DNA from: Chloroflexota bacterium
GTDB lineage: Bacteria; Chloroflexota; Dehalococcoidia; UBA2979
Length of the DNA stretch: 64,000 nt
Direction: 5' to 3'
Assembly: GCA_009391845.1 (NCBI GenBank)
Contig: QWJG01000003.1
Location: 1-64,000 of the forward strand
A program made the translations under genes and the position numbers. This document shows, one piece after another, positions 38,601 through 45,681 of the stretch (within the stretch, counting starts at the first letter, position 1; each line of letters opens with the position of its first letter). The notes beneath the pieces were generated by a model that did not search any database, was not told the origin of the DNA, and saw only the letters and a list, made by a program, of their open reading frames with translations.

Positions 38601-39008
38601 GCGATCTCGTTCGGCGCGGTGCTGCTCCTTTCGGCGATCGGGTTCATCGTCTACTCCTACCTGACCGCTCAGCAGCGCGGGCTGGAGTTCGCGATCCTGC
38701 GGACGCTGGGGTTCTCCCGCGTGCAGGTGTTCTCGGTGGTGATGGTGGAGCAGGCGTTCGTGATCGTCGCCGGCATGGGGCTCGGGACGGTGGTCGGGTT
38801 GCAGATCGGCCGGTTGATGATGGACTTCCTCGCGACGGACGAACTCGGGCGCGCGGTGGTCCCACCGTTCCTGCTCGCGGTCTCATGGCCGCAGGTGTTC
38901 ATCGTCTGGTCGATCCTCGGCGTGGTGTTCATGGTGACGATCGCTGCGGTCGTGCTGTTGTACCTTCGGCTGGCGGTGCACCGCGCGCTGCGGATCGGCG
39001 ACGCGTGA
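35628..39008 (+). CDS. Large FtsX/MacB-type ABC transporter permease
   Basis: An 1126-aa membrane protein. An N-terminal helix (about 15-40) is followed by a large extracytoplasmic region (about 45-310). A first FtsX domain follows (about 315-440, with ERQTAEIATLRSRGATTGQLL), then further helices near 465-560, a second extracytoplasmic region (about 575-965) and a second FtsX domain (about 980-1120, with QQRGLEFAILRTLGFSRVQ). This two-FtsX layout is that of lipoprotein-release or macrolide-type permeases acting by mechanotransmission. Two ATPases follow within 1 kb and presumably form the complex. The ATG at 35628 was chosen for the -10 box 7 nt upstream. The exported substrate is unknown. 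Confidence 0.9.
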   Translation: MTRYRSLPILAIRRMAGNWRLLSSVVLGTMVAGAILSATVIYADAIRDLGLKFAIERLDPTQLDIKVLRSTQTARPDGYQRAEDRVGQAAAAALGPAAGGLVRQGTSATFYPVPTGGRPDLDDDKRPRGNFVFRSDLESFVHVVAGEMPAVMTPGAEGPLLAAIGAHTAELNGIALGDELDMFPFWDDEAPPVPVLIVGILEPNDITDRYWAGDENAFDAPSRTWETVFLHVPESTFFGVLADRFPELVADYDSFFEVNLDALDARNAASVANGVAGLNSVIAQTEERARTLTELTPVLRTFDEKLFFTRIPLFVLLLQIGGIVAYYLVMVSTMLTERQTAEIATLRSRGATTGQLLTQYGVEGVLLAAIAVITGPPLAALVISALGPTPAFSALSDGGPLDVRLSGQAYALAGVGALIAFAALVIPAWLATRRTVVEFKRATARPRATPAFLRYYLDVALVLLVALVFWRLSQQDQLFTETLFGETQADPFLLATPAVFMVTVGIVFLRLFPLVLRVVSWLVGWTSSVAAVVSLRSLVRNPTHYTRLVLLLMFATGVGMFGATFSETLDRSYQERADYVTGGDVRAGNLRALSAVGSPVFLEQVESVPADGVLPVLRAGASVDLLGRFERVEVLGIDPTRFADVAFWRDDFADVPLAEILATLEANEPPPRLGVELPAGATQIGVWLKAIDISGGFNVTVVLRDANGVPGEFNIGDLRPSGDVASEWRFFSGTIVEQTGRFGRPLNREPLVEPLSFEAVYIGTSSRIAASGGSILVGPLYTSNEPTVGIASGSADEPFADAVVVADLTDPRFEAIDGYLTNGGGGSLLASNDAPPGLERSARVQWASAGRAAPIQGIRERVDRTPVQVYLSRELATKLELEIGEAFDLSAFSRFHRAVFAGTFDLFPTYRPDEGALPLALVNANRLLQSAVGAQADRSAGYNEVWYRTEDPEATILAVSAFDPAKVVDAQAELLLQQEDPLVAAGWAGILAISFGAVLLLSAIGFIVYSYLTAQQRGLEFAILRTLGFSRVQVFSVVMVEQAFVIVAGMGLGTVVGLQIGRLMMDFLATDELGRAVVPPFLLAVSWPQVFIVWSILGVVFMVTIAAVVLLYLRLAVHRALRIGDA

Positions 39009-39042
39009 ACGGCCGGCGACGGGCGTGCAGAGAGTGGTGCGC

Positions 39043-39957
39043 ATGGCCTCGATGACCGCGAGCGATTCGCCGTATATCCACTGCGAAGACCTGTTCAAGA
39101 TCTACAAGACCGAAGAGCTGGAAGTCGTCGCGCTGCGCGGCCTCGATCTGCGCGTCGCTGCCGGCGAGATGATGGCGATCGTGGGCGCGTCCGGGTCCGG
39201 CAAGTCGACGTTGCTCAACATCCTCTCCGGGCTCGATCAGCCGTCGGCGGGGCGCATCACCGTGGGCAAGCGCGATCTGCTGACCGTGACCGACGACGAT
39301 CTGGTGGACTACCGCCGCGCCGAGGTGGGCTTCGTCTGGCAGCAGACCGGCCGCAACCTGATCCCCTACCTCAACGCGCGGGAGAACATCGAGGTCCCGA
39401 TGATCCTCGAGGGCCGGTCGCGCAAGGCGGCGCGCGAGCGTGCCGAGTACCTCCTCGATGAGGTCGGACTGGCCGAGAAGGCGCGGCGGAAGCCGAACGA
39501 GCTGTCGGGCGGTGAGCAGCAGCGTGTGGCGATCGGCGTGGCGCTGGCGAACAACCCGCCGCTGCTGCTGGCCGATGAGCCGACCGGCGAGTTGGATAGC
39601 GCGACCGCCGACGAGGTCTTCCAGGTCTTTCGACGGTTGAACGAGGCGACCGGCGTGACGATCGTGATCGTGACGCATGACCGCGAGATCACCAGCCGCG
39701 TCGATCGGGTGGTCGCGATGCGCGACGGGCGCACCAGCACCGAGATCGTGCACTACGTGCAGTTCGCCCGCGGCGAGGGCGAGGTGACCGAGGAGTTCGC
39801 CGTCGTCGATCGCTCCGGTCGGTTGCAGATTCCTCGGGAGTACCTGGACGAACTGGGGATCGACCGCCGGGCGCGCGTGGAGATCGATCGCGATCACGTG
39901 GAGATTCGCCCGGAGAAGCCGAAGGGCGACGACCAGCCTCGATGGAAGCGCTCATGA
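39043..39957 (+). CDS. ABC transporter ATPase (LolD/MacB type) with C-terminal AbrB-like domain
   Basis: A 304-aa ATPase partner of the large permease. Walker A GASGSGKST, Q-loop VWQQTGRN, signature LSGGEQQR, Walker B LLLADEP and switch THD are intact within residues 10-230. After the usual end of a LolD-like ATPase comes EFAVVDRSGRLQIPREYLDE followed by LGIDRRARVEI, the shape of a SpoVT/AbrB swapped-hairpin domain (about 245-290). Such domains normally bind DNA or dimerise, so here it may mediate dimerisation of the ATPase. ATG 39043 is preceded by in-frame GTGs and a weak AGAG site. It overlaps the second ATPase by 4 nt. Confidence 0.88.
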   Translation: MASMTASDSPYIHCEDLFKIYKTEELEVVALRGLDLRVAAGEMMAIVGASGSGKSTLLNILSGLDQPSAGRITVGKRDLLTVTDDDLVDYRRAEVGFVWQQTGRNLIPYLNARENIEVPMILEGRSRKAARERAEYLLDEVGLAEKARRKPNELSGGEQQRVAIGVALANNPPLLLADEPTGELDSATADEVFQVFRRLNEATGVTIVIVTHDREITSRVDRVVAMRDGRTSTEIVHYVQFARGEGEVTEEFAVVDRSGRLQIPREYLDELGIDRRARVEIDRDHVEIRPEKPKGDDQPRWKRS

Positions 39958-40718
39958 CAACCACTGCCGGACCGATGATCGAGGTGCGCGGCGTCAACCG
40001 CGCGTTCCACACGGCGGGGACGACGGTCCAAGCGGTGCGCGACGTGTCGTTCGACGTCGGGCGAGGCGAGTTTCTGGCGATCATCGGGCGATCCGGGTCG
40101 GGTAAGACGACGCTGCTGAACCTGATCGCCGGCCTCGATAAGCCGGACAGCGGCGAGGTGCTGGTCAACGGCGCCGACATCACCCGCTACGGCGATCGCG
40201 AGATGACGCAGTTCAGGCGGCACACGATCGGGTTCGTGTTCCAGTCGTTCGGCCTGCTGCCGCTGCTGTCCGCCGCCGAGAACGTGGAGCTGGCGCTGCG
40301 CATCGCGGGGGCCGGGCTGCGCGAGCGCGGGCGACGGACGGACGAGCTGCTGCAGCAGGTCGGCCTGTCACACCGCTCCGGCCACCGCCCGTACGAGCTG
40401 TCCGGCGGTGAGCAGCAACGGGTGGCGGTGGCGCGGGCGCTGGCGAACGAGCCGCCGTTGCTGATCGCCGATGAGCCAACCGGTGAACTGGACTCGACGA
40501 CCGGCGCCCAGATCTTCCAACTACTGCGGGACGTGGCCGCCTCCGGAGTGACCGTGGTGACGGCGACCCACGATCCGTTCGTAATCGAACACGTCGACCG
40601 CGTCGTCGAGATGGCGGACGGGTCGGTGACCGCGGCAGCCGCCACCCCGCGCGCCTCGCTGGCGACCACGACGCCACGGCGCGGGACTCCGCCAAGGCGG
40701 CCATTCGCGGGGCGCTGA
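39954..40718 (+). CDS. ABC transporter ATPase (LolD/MacB type)
   Basis: A 254-aa ATPase, the second of the pair. Walker A GRSGSGKTT, FVFQSFGLLPLLSAAENVE (Q-loop), LSGGEQQR, IADEPTGELDS and the switch THD are all present. The C-terminal 25 residues are Ala/Thr/Pro-rich and probably disordered. It starts at the ATG of an ATGA overlap with the first ATPase, so the two should be made in equal amounts, as expected for a heterodimeric motor under one permease. Confidence 0.9.
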   Translation: MTTTAGPMIEVRGVNRAFHTAGTTVQAVRDVSFDVGRGEFLAIIGRSGSGKTTLLNLIAGLDKPDSGEVLVNGADITRYGDREMTQFRRHTIGFVFQSFGLLPLLSAAENVELALRIAGAGLRERGRRTDELLQQVGLSHRSGHRPYELSGGEQQRVAVARALANEPPLLIADEPTGELDSTTGAQIFQLLRDVAASGVTVVTATHDPFVIEHVDRVVEMADGSVTAAAATPRASLATTTPRRGTPPRRPFAGR

Positions 40719-40719
40719 G

Positions 40720-41289
40720 ATGCCGATCGTTCACACCATCGCAGCACGCTGGCGCCCCGAGGCGGATCCGAGCGCGATCGATCGCGCGATGGCGGCCGCG
40801 CGCGACCTCGCGGGTGCGCCCGGCGTCGAGGCCACGCACGCGGGCTGTTCCGCGTCGCACCTGGTGGCTGCGGTGTGGCTCCCGGAGGCGAGCGCGCTTG
40901 AGCCGTTCGCGGCCTCGGCGTTACACATGACGTTCGTGATGCGAGGATTGGCGCCGGTGGTCGCGGGCATGTGGAGCGTGTCGATCAGTACCGACGAGGC
41001 GGCGCCCGCCCTCGTCGACCCCGTCGCGATCTGGGCGTTCGCGGTCCCCGAGGCCGAGGGGGTCTTCGAGTGGCAGATCCGACGGCAGCTCGAAGCGGTT
41101 CGCGCGCTACCGGGCCAGGCATGGGCGGGACCGACCGTCGAGGAGCGCGAACGCTATCGCGCCGGTGGCGTCGTGTTGTTGGGGCCTGACGAACTCGACA
41201 GTTTTGACGGGGCCGCGCGGACGGTCGCACTCGATACGCTGAACCTCGAGACTGCGTTTGCGCCGATCGAGGATGGGACGCCGCCGTGA
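40720..41289 (+). CDS. Dabb-like (dimeric alpha+beta barrel) protein, unknown function
   Basis: A 189-aa protein I only partly recognise. Residues 1-90 have the pattern of a stress-responsive A/B-barrel domain: HTIAARWRPEADPSAIDRAM, an ATHAG turn, and HLVAAVWLPEASALEPFAAS. Residues about 100-189 (IWAFAVPEAEGVFEWQIRRQ, later VVLLGPDELDSFDGAA) may form a second ferredoxin-like repeat. It starts one base after the second ATPase and overlaps the nuclease gene by 4 nt, so it belongs to the permease operon. No catalytic residues are evident. Confidence 0.6.
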   Translation: MPIVHTIAARWRPEADPSAIDRAMAAARDLAGAPGVEATHAGCSASHLVAAVWLPEASALEPFAASALHMTFVMRGLAPVVAGMWSVSISTDEAAPALVDPVAIWAFAVPEAEGVFEWQIRRQLEAVRALPGQAWAGPTVEERERYRAGGVVLLGPDELDSFDGAARTVALDTLNLETAFAPIEDGTPP

Positions 41290-41909
41290 CCTCGAACCGC
41301 CCTGAACCGCCGCCACCATTGCACTCGGACCACCATTCGCGGACGCGCCCAACGCGTCGTCGCGCGCTACCACGGTCGAACCGGCAACTCGAGCGACGGC
41401 GCGCCGCGCTGAGCAAGTGGACGCTGATCTTCGGTGTGCTGGTTGGCGTGTCCGCGATCGGGGCGGCGCTGATGGCACGCGACGACGGTCCGGCGCCACT
41501 GGAAGCGACGGATCTGGTCGCCCCGAGCAGCGCCGTACCGGTGCAGGTGGCCGAGATCGTCGACGGCGACACCCTGCATGTGGTGGCGGTGGACGGCACC
41601 GAGTTGACGGTGCGCCTGTTCGGCGTCGACACCCCCGAGCGCGGTGAGGCCTGCTACGCAGAGGCGACCGCGCGCCTGGCGGCCCTGGCCGGCAGCGAAG
41701 TGCTGCTGTTGCCCGACGTCCGACTCGAGGATCGCGGGGGCCGGGCGCTGCGTTACGTCTTCACCGCCGAGGGCGCATCGATCGACGCCGCGCTGGTGGA
41801 CGAAGGCCTCGCGGTCGCCTGGCGCGACGACGGAGCGTACCGGGATCAGATTGTCGCGTTGGAAGACACCGCGCGATCAGCGGGCACCGGCTGCCTCTGG
41901 GGCGGCTAG
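41286..41909 (+). CDS. Membrane-tethered staphylococcal-nuclease-like (thermonuclease) protein
   Basis: A 207-aa protein. A basic N-terminus (about 1-40) precedes one membrane helix (about 43-61, WTLIFGVLVGVSAIGAALMA) and an SNase domain (about 80-205). Metal and catalytic positions appear in VDGDTLHVV, RLFGVDTPERGE (Arg and Glu) and EDRGGRALRYVF (second Arg). It should cleave DNA or RNA outside the cytoplasmic membrane with Ca2+. GTG start overlaps the Dabb-like gene by 4 nt. Its stop overlaps the 3' end of the convergent lipoprotein gene by 4 nt. Confidence 0.85.
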   Translation: MTSNRPEPPPPLHSDHHSRTRPTRRRALPRSNRQLERRRAALSKWTLIFGVLVGVSAIGAALMARDDGPAPLEATDLVAPSSAVPVQVAEIVDGDTLHVVAVDGTELTVRLFGVDTPERGEACYAEATARLAALAGSEVLLLPDVRLEDRGGRALRYVFTAEGASIDAALVDEGLAVAWRDDGAYRDQIVALEDTARSAGTGCLWGG

Positions 41910-42691
41910 CGGCTGTGTGACCCGGGTACCTCGGACGCCGTGAGGCGGAAGATCAGATCGCCGTTGTCCCACTGCAGGAGCTGGTGCGGCGCCTCCACGT
42001 TGATCCAGGCGCTGCGGATCGCGCGACCATTGCGGACGATCACGCGCCATGCCTCGAAGCTGCCGGCGGGGACCTCGATCGTTTCGCGAGCCGGGGTCTG
42101 CACGTTGACGGTCTGCTGTTTCCGTTCGATCGGGTTCATGGAGACGTAGTTGAGATCCAGCTCCTCGTTGAAGTCGAGGCTGCGCCAGAGCCAGAGCGAT
42201 GACTCGTTGTCGTAGTAGTTGTCGCGCAGGCGCAGCTCGTTCGTGCGGAGCTTGCCGTTGGAGTCGCGGGTGACCGTGAGCAGATCCTCCTCGCCGCCCG
42301 TCGCGTAGCTCCAGTCGTAGGAGTCGACATTCGCGAGGCCATCATCACCCTCGTGCTCGGCGGCGCGGATCGCGCCGAAGGGCGCCAGCGTCGCGGCATC
42401 GACCGCGAGGCTGATGAGGTCCGTCGGGGCGTTGCGCCCGTCCTCGGCGAGCCCTTCGAAGCGCTGTTCGAGGATCCAGCGCGTGCCCTCGAGGCGTGTC
42501 GTGAGTTCGCCGTCGCCGACCAGGGTGCCCTCGATGTCCACGAGTTCGTAGGAGTAGTGCTCACCGTCGACGAACGGGACCTGCGCGACGATCGGCGAGG
42601 TCTTTGCGCTGGGCGTGACGGAGCCACAGGCGGCGCCGAGCGTGAGCAGGACCGCGCCGAGCGCGAACAGCGGAATGGTGTGTCGGTTGAT
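41906..42691 (-). CDS. Lipoprotein of unknown function, apparently starting at ATC
   Basis: A 261-aa secreted lipoprotein. Starting from ATC at 42691, the N-terminus reads (M)NRHTIPLFALGAVLLTLGAAC, a near-perfect lipoprotein signal with lipobox LGAAC and C22 lipidated. The first GTG, at 42541, would remove the whole signal. No ATG, GTG or TTG is in frame upstream. GGCGGA lies 8 nt before the ATC, which itself is 5 bases after the threonine aldolase stop codon. The mature part is beta-strand rich with DYSYEL-like and WRVIVRNGRAIRSAWIN stretches, similar in style to DUF3108-type proteins, but I do not assign a family. It may be co-translated with the aldolase. Confidence 0.75.
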   Translation of the reverse strand: MNRHTIPLFALGAVLLTLGAACGSVTPSAKTSPIVAQVPFVDGEHYSYELVDIEGTLVGDGELTTRLEGTRWILEQRFEGLAEDGRNAPTDLISLAVDAATLAPFGAIRAAEHEGDDGLANVDSYDWSYATGGEEDLLTVTRDSNGKLRTNELRLRDNYYDNESSLWLWRSLDFNEELDLNYVSMNPIERKQQTVNVQTPARETIEVPAGSFEAWRVIVRNGRAIRSAWINVEAPHQLLQWDNGDLIFRLTASEVPGSHSR

Positions 42692-42696
42692 GGCCG

Positions 42697-43731
42697 CTAT
42701 CCGCCGGTCATCCCGGCGACGACCTCGCCGATAATCGAGAGCGCCTCGTCGATCTGCGCGGTGGTGACGTCCAGGTGCGTGACCATGCGGATGCGGTCGG
42801 GCGTCCCCGTGCTGAGCACGCCACGCTCGCGCAGCGCGGCCTGGAGCGCGCGTCCATCGATGCCGCGTGGCTCGAAGAAGACCATGTTCGTGCCGACGGA
42901 GTCGGGATCGAGGTCAATGCCGGGCAGCGCGGCCAGACCGTCCGCGAGCCGGCGGGCGTTGGCGTGATCCTCGGCCAGCCGCTCGACGTGGTTGTCGAGG
43001 GCGTACAGCGCGGCAGCGGCGAGCAGACCGGACTGGCGCATGCCGCCACCGACCTGGCGGCGAAGCGGGCGCGCTCGCGCGATGAAATCGGCGGGGCCGG
43101 TGAGCACCGAGCCGACCGGAGCACCGAGGCCCTTCGAGAAGCAGAACGAAATCGTGTCGGCCGAGGCGACGAGGCTGGCGGCATCCGTCTCCAGCGCAGC
43201 GGCGGCATTGAAGATGCGTGCGCCATCCACGTGCACGGCGGCACCGGCGGCGTGAGCGACCTCGGCGATGTCGCGCATCTCCTGTGCGGGGATGGCGGCG
43301 CCGCCGCAGCGGTTCTGGGTGTTCTCCAGGCAGACCACGGTGGTACGTGGCGTGCCGATCCGGATGACCGACGCGACCGCTGCGGGATCGATGTGGCCGC
43401 CGCTGTCGTTGATCACGGCGCGGAGGCTGATGCCGCCGAGGGCCGGCGCACCGACGCCTTCGTAGTGGAGGATATGGGACTCGGAACCGACGATCGCCTC
43501 GTCGCCGCGCCCGCAGTGGGTGAGCAGCGCGACGAGGTTCGCCATCGTTCCGCTCGGCACGAACATCGCCGCTTCTTTGCCGACGGCGCGAGCGGCCGCG
43601 GCTTCGAGCGCTTTGACACTGGGGTCGTCACCGAGCACGTCGTCGCCGACCTCGGCGCTGGTCATCGCCGCGAGCATCGCGGGGACGGGGCGCGTAACGG
43701 TGTCAGATCGCAGGTCGATCAGGTTGGGCAT
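42697..43731 (-). CDS. Low-specificity L-threonine aldolase
   Basis: A 344-aa fold-type I PLP enzyme that splits threonine into glycine and acetaldehyde. It opens with LIDLRSDTVTRP (4-15), binds phosphate near SGTMAN (60-65), has the stacking histidine in SESHILHYE (83-91), the cofactor aspartate in VHVDGARI (167-173), and the Schiff-base lysine K200 in SFCFSKGLGAP. GGAG lies 6 nt before the ATG. The lipoprotein gene begins 5 bases after its stop codon. Confidence 0.92.
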   Translation of the reverse strand: MPNLIDLRSDTVTRPVPAMLAAMTSAEVGDDVLGDDPSVKALEAAAARAVGKEAAMFVPSGTMANLVALLTHCGRGDEAIVGSESHILHYEGVGAPALGGISLRAVINDSGGHIDPAAVASVIRIGTPRTTVVCLENTQNRCGGAAIPAQEMRDIAEVAHAAGAAVHVDGARIFNAAAALETDAASLVASADTISFCFSKGLGAPVGSVLTGPADFIARARPLRRQVGGGMRQSGLLAAAALYALDNHVERLAEDHANARRLADGLAALPGIDLDPDSVGTNMVFFEPRGIDGRALQAALRERGVLSTGTPDRIRMVTHLDVTTAQIDEALSIIGEVVAGMTGG

Positions 43732-43818
43732 CGAGGGCTCCGCAGTGGCGAATCGGGACGAGAATCGGAGCGTAGCAGAGAGCGTTCTCAGAGACTCAAG
43801 CAGGACCCACCGGGGCGA

Positions 43819-44265
43819 CTAGACCAGGTCGTCGCGCTCCCAGATGGTCTCCCAGCCCTCGCCGCCGCGGATGGCGCCGACCAGTTCCGTCTGCTCGAGT
43901 TGGAACGCCTCGGTGAAGGCCTCGTTCACCTGCTGCACCGCCGGGACGCCGCCGAGTTCGAAGAATCGCTCCTCAAGACGTTTCCAGAGGCCGACGTTCT
44001 TCAGTACCTGGACGCTCTGGCGCCACTGGAAGACCGTGATCTGCTCGGGGGCAGGCATGCCGGGCCGGGCCTGCTCCAGGTAGCGGTACCGCTCGCGCCC
44101 GGAGGTGACCGGCGGCACGACCTGGATGAAGACCTCGCCACCGTTGTTCTGGCGGGCGTCGACAAGCAGCCGCTGCTCAATGCGATCGAAGCGAATGACG
44201 AACACGTCAGCGTCGTCGATCACCTCTTGCAGCGCTGCGAGATTGATCTCGTAGTCGGCATCCAT
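43819..44265 (-). CDS. Conserved-looking protein of unknown function, 148 aa
   Basis: I do not recognise this protein. It is acidic with no signal peptide or membrane helix. The first half is strand-rich (VFVIRFDRIEQRLLVDAR, GGEVFIQVVPP), and the second half is helical (QSVQVLKNVGLWKRLEERFF, VNEAFTEAFQLEQTELVGAI). It has two tryptophans near the C-terminus in GWETIW. It is expressed from a TAAGAT -10 box 7 nt before its ATG with no ribosome-binding site. It lies 68 bp downstream of the CcdA-like gene on the same strand. Confidence 0.65.
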   Translation of the reverse strand: MDADYEINLAALQEVIDDADVFVIRFDRIEQRLLVDARQNNGGEVFIQVVPPVTSGRERYRYLEQARPGMPAPEQITVFQWRQSVQVLKNVGLWKRLEERFFELGGVPAVQQVNEAFTEAFQLEQTELVGAIRGGEGWETIWERDDLV

Positions 44266-44272
44266 GGCCGTG

Positions 44273-44278
44273 ATCTTA
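44273..44278 (-). promoter_or_regulatory. -10 box for a leaderless transcript of the 148-aa protein
   Basis: TAAGAT on the minus strand ends 7 nt before the ATG at 44265, in the 68-bp gap after the CcdA-like gene. Confidence 0.45.
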
Positions 44279-44333
44279 CCTCAGGTGGGGTAGGCAAGCG
44301 CCAGTGCTCGCGGTCGGGATTTCAGGATGGACG

Positions 44334-45149
44334 TCAGCGGATCTGGTAGGTCCGTTCGAGAAACGGGATGTTGATCAGGCCAGCCATCTGCATCCCGAAG
44401 ACGATCAGGACCACTCCACCGATGCGGGTGAGCAGCTCGAGCTGTTGCTGGACGGAGTTCCCAATCAACCCGACCGAAGCGCCGATGAACGCAAAGACGA
44501 GGGTGAAGCCGACGACGAAGGCGAGCGAGTGCGCAATCACCCGTCGCCGAGTACCGGCGGTCTGATCACTGCCGACGACCGCCTCGCCGGCGATGTTCAC
44601 GAGGTACGCCGGCACCAGCGGCAGCACGCAGGGCGAGAGGAACGAAACGGTGCCGCCGAAGAAGGCGATCAACGGCCCGAGGCCGCCGTCGATGTTGTTC
44701 GACAGGTCCTCTTCCACGGATGACGTCTGATCGAAGAAGAAACCGAAGCCCTGGAAGTATTGGTTGAGGCGCGCGAACTCGCCCAGGAACATGAGCGTGC
44801 CGACGCCGATGAAGATCGCCCCGCTGACGACCATCAGCTTGCCCATGTGCGGCTGCAGCTTGCGCAATCGCGGCGAGATCCAGCCGAAGAACCCCGCGAA
44901 GGCGATGAACCACATCCCGAGGCCCAGCGAATAGAAGGTGAGCAACAGCGCACCCTGGCCGGCCGTGCCGGAGGTGGCCGCGAGCGTGAGGACAACGCCG
45001 AGGATCGGCCCGATACAGGGCGACCACGCGACGGAGAACGCCGCGCCGAACGCGAATGAGCGGGGATAGCCCTGGCGCACGATGCCGAAGCGTCGTCCCT
45101 CGCGCGGTGGCGCAGTGGGTGGCGCGGTGGGCGGTACGGAGGTTGCCAC
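44334..45149 (-). CDS. CcdA/DsbD-type thiol-reductant transporter with circularly permuted halves
   Basis: A 271-aa six-helix membrane protein. Family members carry reducing power across the membrane through a cysteine pair, one in each three-helix half. In ordinary CcdA the half with SPCVLPLVPAYL comes first and the half with SPCIGPILG second. Here the order is reversed: residues 30-125 hold WSPCIGPILG (C45) and YSLGLGMWFIA, then a periplasm-sized linker (126-155), then residues 157-271 hold SFLSPCVLPLVPAYL (C174), AFVVGFTLVFAFIGAS and the PFLERTYQIR end that normally links the halves. Both cysteines are kept and the frame is unbroken. GTG 45149 has GAGGGGAT upstream. Confidence 0.85.
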   Translation of the reverse strand: MATSVPPTAPPTAPPREGRRFGIVRQGYPRSFAFGAAFSVAWSPCIGPILGVVLTLAATSGTAGQGALLLTFYSLGLGMWFIAFAGFFGWISPRLRKLQPHMGKLMVVSGAIFIGVGTLMFLGEFARLNQYFQGFGFFFDQTSSVEEDLSNNIDGGLGPLIAFFGGTVSFLSPCVLPLVPAYLVNIAGEAVVGSDQTAGTRRRVIAHSLAFVVGFTLVFAFIGASVGLIGNSVQQQLELLTRIGGVVLIVFGMQMAGLINIPFLERTYQIR

Positions 45150-45270
45150 GTGCGATCCCCTCAGCGATCGGCGGTGGGAGCACCGACGGATTCGCTCTTG
45201 AGATTGTCGGGCGAACTGGGATCGATGCGCGTGAGGAGGGTCACCGAGGTGGCCGCGAATCCTCGAGGGC

Positions 45271-45468
45271 TCACGCCTCGACGCCGAGCAGGGCGCGCCG
45301 CGCCGCGTCGTAGCGCTCCTTGCTGCGCTCTTCGCGACCGAGCAGCCCCTTGATCTGATCTGGGGGGATCCGCTCGCCATCGAGGAGCAGCGCGTGCAGC
45401 CGTTCGAGCTGCTGCTGCCAGCGCTCGAGGGCCTCGCGGTACTCCTGCTTCTGCTCGTCGGTTGCCAT
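45271..45468 (-). CDS. Small helical protein, 65 aa, unknown function
   Basis: I do not recognise it. The product is highly charged and almost wholly helical (QKQEYREALERWQQQLERLH, then DQIKGLLGREERSKERYDAA), suggesting a coiled-coil or helical hairpin. It starts at ATG 6 nt after a TAGACT -10 box without a ribosome-binding site. The CcdA-like gene follows 121 bp downstream on the same strand; that gap shows nothing else. Confidence 0.65.
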   Translation of the reverse strand: MATDEQKQEYREALERWQQQLERLHALLLDGERIPPDQIKGLLGREERSKERYDAARRALLGVEA

Positions 45469-45474
45469 GAAGCG

Positions 45475-45480
45475 AGTCTA
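45475..45480 (-). promoter_or_regulatory. -10 box for a leaderless transcript of the 65-aa protein
   Basis: TAGACT on the minus strand ends 6 nt before the ATG at 45468. The same hexamer and spacing occur before hisS and prfA. Confidence 0.5.
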
Positions 45481-45617
45481 GCAACGTGCGGAGTCGGGAT
45501 CGCGCGCGGTTCGCGTGCGGATCACGTCGGACGGCATCACGTTCGTGGGGTGTTGATGCCTACTTCGGTCTTGTGGATATCACACCCCCTTTGCTTGGAT
45601 AACCTGATAAAGTGTCG

Positions 45618-45679
45618 CCTCGTGGCCAAGGAATAGGCCGAGTTCCCGGCATGGAGTGCCAGGCGGGGAAAGGGAACTC
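45618..45679 (+). promoter_or_regulatory. Structured mRNA leader hiding the ribosome-binding site
   Basis: Two helical elements precede the ATG at 45682. The first pairs CTCG-T-GGCC with GGCCGAG around the loop AAGGAATA (about 45619-45642). The second pairs GAGTTCCC (45640-45647) with GGGAACTC (45672-45679) around an inner hairpin GGCA-TGGAG-TGCC (45648-45660). The purine-rich ribosome-binding site (GGGGAAAGGGAA) lies in or beside the second stem. The two elements share a few bases, so they could be alternatives. I cannot match a known riboswitch class. Confidence 0.5.
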
Positions 45680-45681
45680 AG

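Noticed and set aside
45394..45636. Plus-strand frame of 80 codons ending in the structured leader
   Set aside because: Overlaps the 65-aa gene on the minus strand and shows no ribosome-binding site or protein-like composition.
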